DNA of 9,619 nucleotides. Source: Actinomycetes bacterium (GTDB lineage Bacteria; Actinomycetota; Acidimicrobiia; Acidimicrobiales; RAAP-2). The notes below the pieces were generated by a model, which was given only the letters and a program-made list of their open reading frames with translations, was not told where the DNA came from and made no database searches. Position 1 is the stretch's first letter; each line of letters opens with the position of its first letter. The DNA is taken from contig JAJYYT010000058.1 in NCBI GenBank assembly GCA_021800645.1, positions 1 to 9,619 of the forward strand, read 5' to 3'. Of this stretch, positions 1 through 6,500 are shown in pieces. The position numbers and the translations under genes are program-made.

Positions 1-775
1 CGAGCGCCGCCGCGGCCTCCGACGCGCCGAGCACGTCGCCGGCCGCAAGGAGCCGCTCGCGGAACAATCGGACCGCCTCGCCCGGCGAGGCCATCCCGAT
101 CATCTCGCCGTCGGAGAGCACCACCGCCCGGTCGCAGATCGACCGCACGAGGTCCGGCGAATGGCTGACGAACAGGATGGTGCGGCCCTCGCGCTGGAAT
201 TGCTTCACGCGCTCCATGCACTTGCGCTGGAACCGTTCGTCACCGACCGCGAGGACCTCGTCGATCACCAGCACGTCGGGGTCGACGTTGACCGCGACGG
301 CGAAGCCGAGACGGACGTACATCCCAGAGGAGTAGTACTTCACCTGGTTGTCGATGAACTGCCCCAGCTCGGCGAAGTCCACGATGTCGTCGAACATCCG
401 GTCGACCGCTCGCTTGGACAAGCCGAGCATCGAGCCGTTCAGGTAGATGTTCTCCCGACCGCTCAGCTCCTGCTGGAACCCCGCGCCGAGCTCGAGCAGG
501 CCGGCCAGCTTCCCTCGGACCACGACCTGCCCGGAGGTCGGCTGCAGGATGCCGCAGATGCACTTGAGCAGCGTGGACTTCCCCGACCCGTTGCGCCCGA
601 GGATGCCGACGGTCTCCCCCTCTGGGACTTCGAAGGAGACGTCGCGCAGCGCCCAGAGGTCCTCGTGGGGGACCCGGCCCGCGTGGATCACCTTCTCCTT
701 CAAGGAGGAGTACTTCTCGTGGTAGAGGCGGAAGCGCTTCGAGACGCTCTGGACGTCGACGGCCGTGGTGCGCAC
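1..775 (-). CDS. ABC exporter ATP-binding subunit, Wzt/TagH type (C-terminus cut by window edge)
   Basis: Energises export of an undecaprenyl-linked polysaccharide or teichoic-acid-like polymer with the permease encoded just upstream, on the cytoplasmic face of the membrane. About 258 residues are visible with no stop. Seen: Walker A GRNGSGKST at about residues 60-68, a Q-loop region GAGFQQELSGREN near 97-109, the ABC signature YSSGM at 148-152, Walker B VLVIDE at 168-173, a D-loop-like AVGD and the H-loop histidine VSHS near 205. The N-terminal stretch before Walker A, with HEDLWALRDVSFEV, is typical of the polysaccharide-export subfamily. The GTG start at 773-775 lies one base past the permease stop and has a GAGGAG Shine-Dalgarno (complement of 783-788) seven bases away, so translation is probably coupled. 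Whether a sugar-binding C-terminal domain follows cannot be seen. The substrate is unknown. Confidence 0.93.
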   Translation of the reverse strand, partial: MRTTAVDVQSVSKRFRLYHEKYSSLKEKVIHAGRVPHEDLWALRDVSFEVPEGETVGILGRNGSGKSTLLKCICGILQPTSGQVVVRGKLAGLLELGAGFQQELSGRENIYLNGSMLGLSKRAVDRMFDDIVDFAELGQFIDNQVKYYSSGMYVRLGFAVAVNVDPDVLVIDEVLAVGDERFQRKCMERVKQFQREGRTILFVSHSPDLVRSICDRAVVLSDGEMIGMASPGEAVRLFRERLLAAGDVLGASEAAAAL

Positions 776-776
776 C

Positions 777-1763
777 TCAGAGCTCCTCTGCGAAGTTGCC
801 CGCAAGCCTGCCGAACACGACCATCGCGACGTAGAAGAGCACCAGCGCGAACGCGAGCACGAGCGCGTCCCCCCAGACGTAGGTCAACGCGGACCAGTGG
901 GGCAGGACGTGGAGGGGCGCGTGCGGAGCGTACGTGGAGGGCGGTGTGAGCCTCGCGTAGAGCGCCCGCTGGAACGACATCACGAGGATGGTCAGCGGGT
1001 TCATGAAGTACAGCCAGGTCAGGTGGTGGTGCGCCAGGCGGCTCGCGACGGTTGTCTGGAAGGAGTACACGATCGGGCACGCCCAGAACCACGCCGAGCC
1101 GACGAGCACTGTGACCAGGTGCTGGGTGTCGCGCATGTAGACGTTGATCGCCGCGAGGAAGATCCCGAGCGCGCACGACAGCACGAGCGTCGGCACGAGC
1201 GCGACGAGGACCAGGTACAGGAGCGACCACGCCGGCGCCCAGTGCAGGACCGCCATGAAGAGGACCATGACGCACGCCTGGAAGAAGAAGAAGACCCCGG
1301 CCGACCCGACCGCTGCGAGGGCGAGGATCTCCCGGGGGAACGAGACCTTCTTCACGAGCCCTGCGTTGTTCACCACGACGCCGGTCGCGGTGAGGATCCC
1401 GGTGGAGAAGAGGTTCCACACGAGGATCCCCGAGAAGAGGTAGATCGCGAAGTTCGGCATGCCGTCGTGCAGGACCACCCCGAAGACGAGCGTGTAGACG
1501 GCGAGCGTCAGTGCGGGCGAGAGCATCGACCACAAGAGCCCGAGGAACGAATTCTTGTACTTGACCTTGATCTCGGTCCGGACCAGGTAGACGAGCAGCT
1601 CCCGAGAGCGCCAGACCTCCTTCAGCCGGGACCAGACCGCGACGTCCGAGGAGACGACGCGCGTCGTCTTCGGGCGTGCCGTGACCGGACCCTCTCCGTC
1701 GAGCACGCTCGTCACCGCCGCCGACCCCGCGTCCGGCGGCTGAGCCGGCGCTTCGATCGCCAC
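777..1763 (-). CDS. ABC-2 type polysaccharide export permease, Wzm/TagG type
   Basis: Membrane subunit of the exporter whose ATPase follows one base downstream. The protein has 328 residues: a hydrophilic N-terminal tail of about 55 residues, then VYLVRTEIKVKYKNSFLGLLW (split here as VYLVRTEIKV plus KYKNSFLGLLW, residues 58-78), the amphipathic entry typical of this family. About six hydrophobic segments follow near residues 75-98, 105-122, 147-173, 180-207, 218-234 and 299-317. The YMRDTQHL (about 199-206) and FMNPLT (about 253-258) segments are also characteristic. Start is GTG (1761-1763), two bases after the clpP stop; an AGGTGA lies 13 bases upstream inside clpP, a rather long spacing. 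The long N-terminal tail leaves some doubt about the exact start. Family assignment is firm, the exported polymer is not. Confidence 0.92.
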   Translation of the reverse strand: MAIEAPAQPPDAGSAAVTSVLDGEGPVTARPKTTRVVSSDVAVWSRLKEVWRSRELLVYLVRTEIKVKYKNSFLGLLWSMLSPALTLAVYTLVFGVVLHDGMPNFAIYLFSGILVWNLFSTGILTATGVVVNNAGLVKKVSFPREILALAAVGSAGVFFFFQACVMVLFMAVLHWAPAWSLLYLVLVALVPTLVLSCALGIFLAAINVYMRDTQHLVTVLVGSAWFWACPIVYSFQTTVASRLAHHHLTWLYFMNPLTILVMSFQRALYARLTPPSTYAPHAPLHVLPHWSALTYVWGDALVLAFALVLFYVAMVVFGRLAGNFAEEL

Positions 1764-1765
1764 CG

Positions 1766-2377
1766 TCAGCTGCCGCTCACCTGGGCCGCGGTGCGGTCGA
1801 TCACCTGGTCGATGAAGCCGTACTCACGAGCCTCCTCCGCGGTGAACCAGCGGTCCCTGTCGGAGTCCGCCTCGATGCGCTCGACCGGCTGGCCGGTGTG
1901 GAAGGCGATGCGCTCGGCCATCATCCGCTTGAGGTAGACGATCTGCTCGGCTTGGATCGCGATGTCGGCGGCCTGCCCCTGCATGGCCCCGGAAGGCTGG
2001 TGCATGAGGATGCGCGAGTGCGGCAGAGCGAACCGCTTCCCCGGAGCGCCTGCGCACAGGAGGAACTGGCCCATGGACGCGGCGAGGCCCACGCAGATCG
2101 TGCTCACGTCCGGCCGGACGTACTGCATCGTGTCGTAGATCGCCAAGCCGTCGGTGACCGACCCGCCGGGCGAGTTGATGTAGAGGGAGATGTCTCGCTC
2201 GGGGTCCTCTGCTTCCAGCAGGATCAGCTGGGCACACACCGTGTTGGCGGTGCTCTGATCGATGGCGGACCCGAGGAAGATGATGCGCTCCTTCAAGAGG
2301 CGCTGGTAGACGTCCATGGCGACCGACTGGTCCTGAGCGGCAGCGCCGAGAGGCCCGACGCGGGTACTAGCGTGCAT
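1766..2377 (-). CDS. clpP: ATP-dependent Clp protease proteolytic subunit, ClpP1-like
   Basis: Serine peptidase that forms the tetradecameric chamber served by ClpX or ClpC unfoldases in the cytosol. The 203-residue protein has all core features: [13 protein letters not shown] near 24-36, the YINSPGGSV oxyanion segment near 66-74, catalytic Ser101 in GLAASMG, His126 in LMHQPSG and Asp175 in DSDRDRWF. The Ser-His and His-Asp spacings (25 and 49) equal those of E. coli ClpP. The C-terminal [18 protein letters not shown] run is close to mycobacterial ClpP1. Start ATG 2375-2377 has no Shine-Dalgarno, but TAGCCT ends 6 bases upstream, which suits a leaderless mRNA. ATG 2315-2317 (residue 21) is an alternative. 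It is the first gene of a tight set with the exporter, and no clpP2 or clpX is in view. Confidence 0.95.
   Translation of the reverse strand: MHASTRVGPLGAAAQDQSVAMDVYQRLLKERIIFLGSAIDQSTANTVCAQLILLEAEDPERDISLYINSPGGSVTDGLAIYDTMQYVRPDVSTICVGLAASMGQFLLCAGAPGKRFALPHSRILMHQPSGAMQGQAADIAIQAEQIVYLKRMMAERIAFHTGQPVERIEADSDRDRWFTAEEAREYGFIDQVIDRTAAQVSGS
2368..2373 (+). promoter_or_regulatory. Weak candidate -10 box for tRNA-Leu and glycerate kinase
   Basis: TAGCGT fits TANNNT and would start RNA near 2380, leaving a leader of about 40 bases before the tRNA. It lies inside the first codons of the divergent clpP gene. With only 42 bp between clpP and the tRNA, the promoters would have to overlap. No -35 box is recognisable, so this is only a candidate. 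Confidence 0.25.
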
Positions 2378-2383
2378 GCCGCG

Positions 2384-2389
2384 AGGCTA
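2384..2389 (-). promoter_or_regulatory. Candidate -10 box of clpP, placed for a leaderless transcript
   Basis: On the minus strand the hexamer TAGCCT fits TANNNT, followed by CGCGGC and then the clpP ATG. A start site 6-7 bases downstream would fall on or next to the A of the ATG. No convincing -35 box and no Shine-Dalgarno are seen. The same 9-mer GTAGCCTCG occurs just before smpB. This is inferred from sequence and spacing only. Confidence 0.4.
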
Positions 2390-2419
2390 CCCGCCGGCGC
2401 CGCCGGCCGGCGTCAGCAC

Positions 2420-2501
2420 GCGGACGTGGCGGAACGGGTAGACGCGCCGGGTTTAGGTCCCGGTCCCTTCGGGGGTGGAGGTTCGAGTCCTCTCGTCCGC
2501 A
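2420..2501 (+). tRNA. tRNA-Leu, anticodon TAG (reads CTA)
   Basis: Full cloverleaf seen by eye. The seven-pair acceptor stem is GCGGACG (2420-2426) with CGTCCGC (2494-2500), perfect, with discriminator A at 2501. The D-arm sequence TGGCGGAACGGGTAGACGC is typical of tRNA-Leu. The anticodon stem CCGGG/CCCGG closes the loop TTTAGGT, with anticodon TAG at 2454-2456. There is a long class II variable arm (TCCC TTCG GGGG) and a T-arm GGAGG/CCTCT around TTCGAGT. The 3' CCA is not encoded, since CGC follows the discriminator. Divergent from clpP by 42 bp, and only four bases before the next gene. Confidence 0.97.
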
Positions 2502-2505
2502 CGCC

Positions 2506-3648
2506 GTGCCCAGCCTCGTCGCAGCCTTCGACAAGTTCCGCGGCACCGTCACCGCCGCCGAGGCGGCGGCCGCTGCCGCACGCGCGGCGCGCTCGTGCGG
2601 GTGGCGAGCCGACGAGCTCCCCCTCGCGGACGGCGGCGAGGGCACGCTCGACGCGCTCTGGGCGCTCTGGCGCGTCGCCGGCGCGGAGCGGCGGCACACC
2701 CTCGTGCGCGGCCCGCTCGGCGAACCGCTGCAGGCGACGTGGCTCTTCCTCCCCGAGGGCCTCCCTCTCGTCTCTGGCGTCCTTTCCGACCTCCTCCGAG
2801 CCGACCTGCCCAGCGGCGTCTCCGGCCGTGGGTGGCGACCACGCCCAGGCTCCTTTGCCGAAGTCCGCGGACCCCTCGCCGTGGTCGAAGCCGCGCTCGC
2901 CGTCGGGCGTGGCCTCTTGCCGGCGCCCCAGGGCGACGATCCGCTCATGGCACGGACCGACGGGGTGGGCGACCTCGTCCTCGCCGCGCTCGACGCAGGC
3001 GCCCGGCTCGTGATCGTCGCCGCCGGCGGGACCGCGACCACCGACGGCGGCTGGGGCGCGCTGTCGGCGATCGGCTCGTCCGCGCGCCTCGGCGGCGCCG
3101 CGCTCGTGGTCGCCTGCGACGTGTCGGTCCCCTTCCGGACCGCCGCAGAGAGGTTCGGCCCCCAGAAGGGTGCGACGCGCGCCCAGGTGGTGGCGCTCAG
3201 CGCGCGTCTCGATGCGCTCGCAGAGCGCTACCGCAGGGAGCTCGGCGTCGACGTCGACCGCCTGGCCGGCGCAGGCGCGGCGGGCGGGCTCGCAGGCGGA
3301 TTGGCCGCGCTCGGCGCGCAGCTCGTTCCGGGCTTCGCGCTCATCGCCTCGCTCGTCGACCTCGACGCCCGCGTGGCCGCGAGCGACCTCGTCGTCACGG
3401 GGGAAGGACGCCTCGACGAGACCTCGTTCCAAGGCAAGGTCGTCGGCGGTGTGCTCGCCGCTGCAGGAGGAGGCGTGCCGGCCCTGTGCGTCGCCGGGCA
3501 GATGGAGCCAGGCGTCGAGCGGTGCTGGGCAGACCGAAAGGCGCGCGTCGACGCAGTGAGCCTCGTCGCGAGGTTCGGCAAGGCACGCGCGCACGAGGCC
3601 ACCGCGGACGCGATCTCCGAGGTGGTCGCGGCGACGTGCGCCCAATGA
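2506..3648 (+). CDS. Glycerate kinase family protein (GlxK/GarK type)
   Basis: Probably phosphorylates D-glycerate with ATP to 2- or 3-phosphoglycerate in the cytosol, feeding glycolysis or serine metabolism. The 380-residue protein shows the family hallmarks: N-terminal VAAFDKFRGTVTA (about 5-17, equivalent to the usual APDSFKGSLSA), LPLADGGEGT at about 38-47, AAGGTATTDGG at about 172-182, GAGAAGGLAGG mid-chain and VVTGEGRLDETSFQGK near the C-terminus. The GTG start (2506-2508) sits exactly where the family N-terminus begins, but only four bases separate it from the tRNA, leaving no room for a Shine-Dalgarno outside the tRNA. Residues about 86-122 look like extra sequence compared with the family. 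Other sugar-acid substrates are possible. Confidence 0.9.
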   Translation: MPSLVAAFDKFRGTVTAAEAAAAAARAARSCGWRADELPLADGGEGTLDALWALWRVAGAERRHTLVRGPLGEPLQATWLFLPEGLPLVSGVLSDLLRADLPSGVSGRGWRPRPGSFAEVRGPLAVVEAALAVGRGLLPAPQGDDPLMARTDGVGDLVLAALDAGARLVIVAAGGTATTDGGWGALSAIGSSARLGGAALVVACDVSVPFRTAAERFGPQKGATRAQVVALSARLDALAERYRRELGVDVDRLAGAGAAGGLAGGLAALGAQLVPGFALIASLVDLDARVAASDLVVTGEGRLDETSFQGKVVGGVLAAAGGGVPALCVAGQMEPGVERCWADRKARVDAVSLVARFGKARAHEATADAISEVVAATCAQ

Positions 3649-3699
3649 CCTGCCGGCGGTGCCGCCCTGCGCCGCGAAGCCTGAGCGCCGCACAGCTCG

Positions 3700-3742
3700 C
3701 TCCCAACCCGTCCTGACCCAGACCTAACCCCACACCCAACCC
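3700..3742 (+). promoter_or_regulatory. C-rich, G-poor tract; possible Rho-loading (rut-like) site
   Basis: About 50 bases after the glycerate kinase stop, this 43-base stretch has about 25 C and only 3 G on the plus strand, in a region otherwise rich in G. It contains repeats of the type ACCCAGACCTAACCCCACAC. Such unstructured C-over-G RNA is what Rho binds. It directly precedes the hairpin at 3744-3773. The role is inferred from composition only. Confidence 0.35.
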
Positions 3743-3743
3743 G

Positions 3744-3773
3744 GCAAGAGCCGACCCGAAGGCCGGCTCTTGC
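3744..3773 (+). terminator. Strong hairpin between convergent genes, probable terminator or mRNA 3' end
   Basis: A perfect 10-pair stem, GCAAGAGCCG (3744-3753) with CGGCTCTTGC (3764-3773), around a 10-base loop. It follows the glycerate kinase gene by 95 bases. No T-run follows on the plus strand, nor an A-run before it for the minus strand, so it is not a classic intrinsic terminator. It may act with the C-rich tract before it, or simply cap the mRNA end. Being symmetrical, it could also serve minus-strand transcripts reading out of rdgB. Confidence 0.6.
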
Positions 3774-4021
3774 GTCTCGCGGTTGGTCACCGGGGTGTTC
3801 CGCCGTGGTCGGCGACGATGGTGGAGGGCCGCTGTCTGTTCGCCGGTCGTCGACCGGACCTCCGCGGCCTGCAACGAGCACCGCACGACGTCGTCCCGGC
3901 TGCACTGCGCCGCCCGCGCCGGCGGCGTGAGCTCAGCCCGGCGGGCCGCACTCCTCGGTCGAGCTCGTCGATCCCATCGCAAGCTCCCTTCCGTGCTCGG
4001 GTCGTCGTTCCGACGTCACCC
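3774..4021. other. Convergent intergenic stretch, no gene recognised
   Basis: Lies between the hairpin after glycerate kinase and the rdgB stop. Open frames cross it on both strands, but they are low-complexity extensions of shadow frames, rich in Arg, Ala and Ser, without recognisable motifs. A short inverted repeat, CCGGTCG-T-CGACCGG (3843-3857), is the only local structure noted. Nothing else can be supported. Confidence 0.5.
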
Positions 4022-4807
4022 TCAACCCCTATTCTCCTCCTCCGCGTCCGATCTGCCAAGAGGCTCCACCTGGGACTTCGCGCGCATGGCGGCGGCGAGT
4101 GCGCGCAAGGCACGGCCGCGGTGGGAGATCGCGTGCTTCTCCTCTGGGCGCAGCTGCGCGAACGTGCGCCCGTCGCCCTCGTCGGGCACGAACACCGCGT
4201 CGTACCCGAAGCCACCGTCTCCTCGCGGTGCGTCGGCGATGACGCCGTCCACCGTGCCCTCGCGCCACAGCTCGCGCCCGTCCGGAAACTGCACCCACGC
4301 GACGGTGCGGAACCGCGCGCGCCGGGCGCCGCCCCGGTCCGGCAGCGCCGCCAGCTCCGAGAGGAGCTTCGCGACGTTGTCCGCGTACGTCGCTCCCTCG
4401 CCGGCATAGCGCGCCGCGTACGCGCCGGGAGCACCTCCGAGCGCGTCGACCTCGAGCCCCGTGTCGTCTGCGAGCGCCGGCATCCCGGTCGCCTTCGCGA
4501 GCGCGACAGCCTTCAGACGGGCATTCTCCACGAGCGTGGCCCCCGTCTCCTCCACCTCAGGCACGTCGGCGGGCCGCGCCACGAGCGCGATCCCACCGGC
4601 GGCCCCGAGGATCTCCTGGATCTCGCCCGCCTTGTCGGGGTTGGCGGTCGCCGCCACGAGGGTGAGCCCTCCTGGCGCCGGATCGGCCGACGCACGGCTC
4701 GCCCCAGCACCGCTCGCCGCGACACGGCTCGCCCCAGCACCGCTCGCCGCGACACGGCTCGCCGGCACACTGCTCGCCGGCACACTGCTCGCCGGCAGAC
4801 CGCTCAT
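4022..4807 (-). CDS. rdgB: dITP/XTP pyrophosphatase, RdgB/HAM1 family, with repetitive N-terminal tail
   Basis: Hydrolyses non-canonical purine triphosphates (dITP, XTP) to monophosphates, keeping deaminated bases out of DNA and RNA. The 261-residue protein has a HAM1 core from about residue 48: [10 protein letters not shown] (nucleotide binding), [14 protein letters not shown] at about 87-100, the catalytic region [15 protein letters not shown] at about 111-125, [12 protein letters not shown] near 197-208 and SHRGRAL near 228-234. The ATG (4805-4807) overlaps the rph stop as ATGA, so translation is probably coupled to rph. The first 47 residues are an Ala/Ser/Val-rich tail of pentapeptide repeats encoded by the 15-bp DNA repeat. 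The family is usually near 200 residues and starts straight at the core. GTG codons at residues 9 and 14 are possible later starts, still within the tail. Confidence 0.92.
   Translation of the reverse strand: MSGLPASSVPASSVPASRVAASGAGASRVAASGAGASRASADPAPGGLTLVAATANPDKAGEIQEILGAAGGIALVARPADVPEVEETGATLVENARLKAVALAKATGMPALADDTGLEVDALGGAPGAYAARYAGEGATYADNVAKLLSELAALPDRGGARRARFRTVAWVQFPDGRELWREGTVDGVIADAPRGDGGFGYDAVFVPDEGDGRTFAQLRPEEKHAISHRGRALRALAAAMRAKSQVEPLGRSDAEEENRG
4694..4798. repeat. 15-bp tandem repeat, seven copies, in the 5' end of rdgB
   Basis: Seven consecutive 15-mers fill 105 bp on the plus strand. Units 1 and 3 are identical (ACGGCTCGCCCCAGC), as are units 2 and 4 (ACCGCTCGCCGCGAC). 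Units 5, 6 and 7 are ACGGCTCGCCGGCAC, ACTGCTCGCCGGCAC and ACTGCTCGCCGGCAG. All share GCTCGCC in register. The next bases, ACCGCTCATCGG, look like a decayed eighth unit that contains the rdgB start codon. Since 15 bp is five codons, changes in copy number would keep the rdgB frame. In the protein the units read as [15 protein letters not shown] and AGASR. Confidence 0.95.
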
Positions 4808-5571
4808 CGGGGGGTTGGCGGCTCGGCCAAAACGGCGTCCTGCATGGCGAGGAGCCGCCCAATGCCCGCTTCGGCGAGCACCAGCAGCTCGTCGAGCTCG
4901 GACCGGCTGAACGGAAGGCCCTCGGCCGTGCCCTGCACCTCGACGAACCGCCCGGAACCGGTCATCACCACGTTCATGTCGACATCCGCGCGGGAGTCTT
5001 CGGCGTAGGGGAGGTCGAGCATGGCGACACCCTCCACGATGCCTACCGACACCGCGGCGACGGCGTCGGTCAGCGGGTGCGCACGCAGCTTCCCGGCCAT
5101 GACGAACCGGGTGAACGCGTCGTGGAGCGCGAGGTACGCACCGCAAATGGACGCCGTGCGGGTGCCCCCGTCGGCCTGCAACACGTCGCAGTCCACGGTC
5201 ACCTGCAGCTCCCCGAGCGCCACGAGGTCGCACACCGCGCGCAGCGACCGACCGATGAGCCGCTGGATCTCCTGCGTGCGGCCCGACTGCTTGCCTTTCG
5301 CGGCCTCGCGCGCCGCACGCTCCGCCGTCGACCCCGGGAGCATCGAGTACTCGGCGGTCACCCATCCCTTCCCGCTCCCGCGCATCCACGGGGGCACCCG
5401 GTCCTCGACCGACGCCGTGCACAAGACCTTCGTGTGCCCCATCGACACGAGCACTGAACCCGGGGCGAAGACCGTGAAGTCCCGCTGGAAGGTGACCGGG
5501 CGCAGCTCGTCGAGCGCGCGCCCGTCCGCGCGTAGCACGCTCGGCTCCGCTGCGCTGCCCCCCGTCCGCAT
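4804..5571 (-). CDS. rph: Ribonuclease PH
   Basis: Phosphorolytic 3'-to-5' exoribonuclease that trims tRNA and other RNA 3' ends in the cytosol as a hexamer. With the ATG at 5569-5571 the protein has 255 residues, the usual family length. Motifs in order: [14 protein letters not shown] at about 13-26, [19 protein letters not shown] at 38-56, [14 protein letters not shown] near 69-82, [15 protein letters not shown] near 97-111, the phosphate-binding [10 protein letters not shown] near 135-144, and [19 protein letters not shown] near the C-terminal third. The start is supported by GAGGA about seven bases upstream. The frame stays open to 5715, but that extension is low-complexity. It overlaps rdgB by four bases, and rph-rdgB is a common actinobacterial pair. 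Confidence 0.95.
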   Translation of the reverse strand: MRTGGSAAEPSVLRADGRALDELRPVTFQRDFTVFAPGSVLVSMGHTKVLCTASVEDRVPPWMRGSGKGWVTAEYSMLPGSTAERAAREAAKGKQSGRTQEIQRLIGRSLRAVCDLVALGELQVTVDCDVLQADGGTRTASICGAYLALHDAFTRFVMAGKLRAHPLTDAVAAVSVGIVEGVAMLDLPYAEDSRADVDMNVVMTGSGRFVEVQGTAEGLPFSRSELDELLVLAEAGIGRLLAMQDAVLAEPPTPR

Positions 5572-5692
5572 CGTCACGTCCTCACCCCTTCGCGCTCGTC
5601 GCGCACTTCCCGCCCTCCCGGCTCCGCCAGAAGGCGCCAGGACGCGCCTGCTGCCGCAGTGACCGTACCGGGTCGAAGGGCGCGAGCTGGGA
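5572..5692 (-). other. 121-bp gap between hydrolase stop and rph start
   Basis: No gene is recognised. On the minus strand it ends with the GTGAGGAC ribosome-binding region of rph. A TACGGT hexamer fits TANNNT, but no -35 partner is seen, so a separate rph promoter is possible but unsupported. No terminator-like hairpin was noticed, and read-through from the upstream genes is as likely. Confidence 0.4.
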
Positions 5693-6481
5693 TCACCACG
5701 CGAACACCCGGCCACGCGCCGCCTGGTGCACCGGTCGGCCGAAGGCCTCGTCTGCCTCCGCCGCGAGCGCGTCTTCGGCGATCGACGGGCGTCGGTGGGT
5801 GAGCACGAGCCGGCCGATGCCGGCCGCCGCGGCCATCGCCCCCGCCTGGCGTCCGCTCAGGTGACGCGCCTCGCCCTCGTGGTCGCGCGTGTAGGTCGCC
5901 TCACACAGGAACAGCCCGATGCCGGGCCCGAGCTCCTCGGGCGACCAACCCGGACCGGTGTCAGCGCTGTAGCCCAGCGAGTGCGCCCGACCCGCACCCT
6001 GCGCTCCCGCCACGTCCACGCGCACGGCAAGCGTCGGCGGTCCGTGGTCCGTCGCGCTGAACGAGCAGACCACACCGGCACCACCCCCGCGCGGCGAGAT
6101 CACAACCTGCTGCGACGACTCCACCTCGTGCCAGGAGAACACGGCGTCGTCCCCGAAGTACACGCGCCTCCGGCACCCAGGCGGCGCGTAGACGGCGACG
6201 GGGGCCGCGGCCGGCTGCTCGTGGAGCCACACGGCGAAGGAGTCGGCGTCGCTCCGGTGATCCGGATGCTCGTGGGACAAGATGAGCGCGTCCACCCGAG
6301 CGGGATCTGCGACGAGCTGGAGGTTCGCGAACGTCCCGGGCCCCGAGTCGAGCCAGACGACCACCCCGGACGCCTCGATCAGGTAGCCGCTCGCCGCTCC
6401 GCCCGGCCCTGGGTAGCCGCCGTCGCAACCCAGGACGGTGAGAGTCCCACCGTCCTTCTCGGAGCCCGGCGCGCTGCCCAC
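5693..6481 (-). CDS. Metallo-beta-lactamase-fold hydrolase, Rv1339-like (possible cyclic nucleotide phosphodiesterase)
   Basis: With the GTG at 6479-6481 the protein has 262 residues. It opens with [20 protein letters not shown] (about 14-33), as in the Rv1339/RNase-Z-like branch, then [14 protein letters not shown] at 41-54. The metal-binding HxHxDH is His70-Glu-His72-Pro-Asp74-His75, then DHGPPT near 145-150, GYSADTGP with the metal-bridging Asp near 174, CEATY near 193-197 and a final His in LTHRRPS near 229. The M. tuberculosis counterpart sits in the same neighbourhood and has been described as an atypical class II cAMP phosphodiesterase; that activity here is inferred from position and family. 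The start follows cysM by 19 bp without a clear ribosome site. TTG 6488-6490 is an alternative. Confidence 0.85.
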   Translation of the reverse strand: MGSAPGSEKDGGTLTVLGCDGGYPGPGGAASGYLIEASGVVVWLDSGPGTFANLQLVADPARVDALILSHEHPDHRSDADSFAVWLHEQPAAAPVAVYAPPGCRRRVYFGDDAVFSWHEVESSQQVVISPRGGGAGVVCSFSATDHGPPTLAVRVDVAGAQGAGRAHSLGYSADTGPGWSPEELGPGIGLFLCEATYTRDHEGEARHLSGRQAGAMAAAAGIGRLVLTHRRPSIAEDALAAEADEAFGRPVHQAARGRVFAW

Positions 6482-6500
6482 GGGGCCCAACGTAGGTCGG

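Noticed and set aside
765..1937. Long plus-strand open frame (390 codons) opposite the ABC permease and clpP
   Set aside because: It runs antisense to genes with complete family motifs, is dominated by Arg, Glu, Asp and His, and has no recognisable domain; a high-GC shadow frame.
2420..2501. tRNA-Leu 3' end as an integration (att) site for a mobile element
   Set aside because: No integrase, no repeated tRNA 3' fragment and no foreign-looking DNA follow; the downstream gene is a metabolic kinase.
2413..3693. Long minus-strand open frame (426 codons) opposite tRNA-Leu and the glycerate kinase
   Set aside because: It crosses a tRNA gene and the reverse of a well-supported kinase; composition and lack of motifs mark it as a shadow.
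3843..3857. Inverted repeat CCGGTCG-T-CGACCGG as an operator or hairpin
   Set aside because: The one-base loop is too tight for a hairpin, and it lies between convergent 3' ends where an operator is unlikely; such palindromes arise often by chance at this GC content.
4022..5422. Reading rdgB as a 466-residue protein starting inside rph
   Set aside because: The upstream 205 residues are an out-of-frame reading of rph. The ATGA overlap at 4804-4807 gives a natural start.
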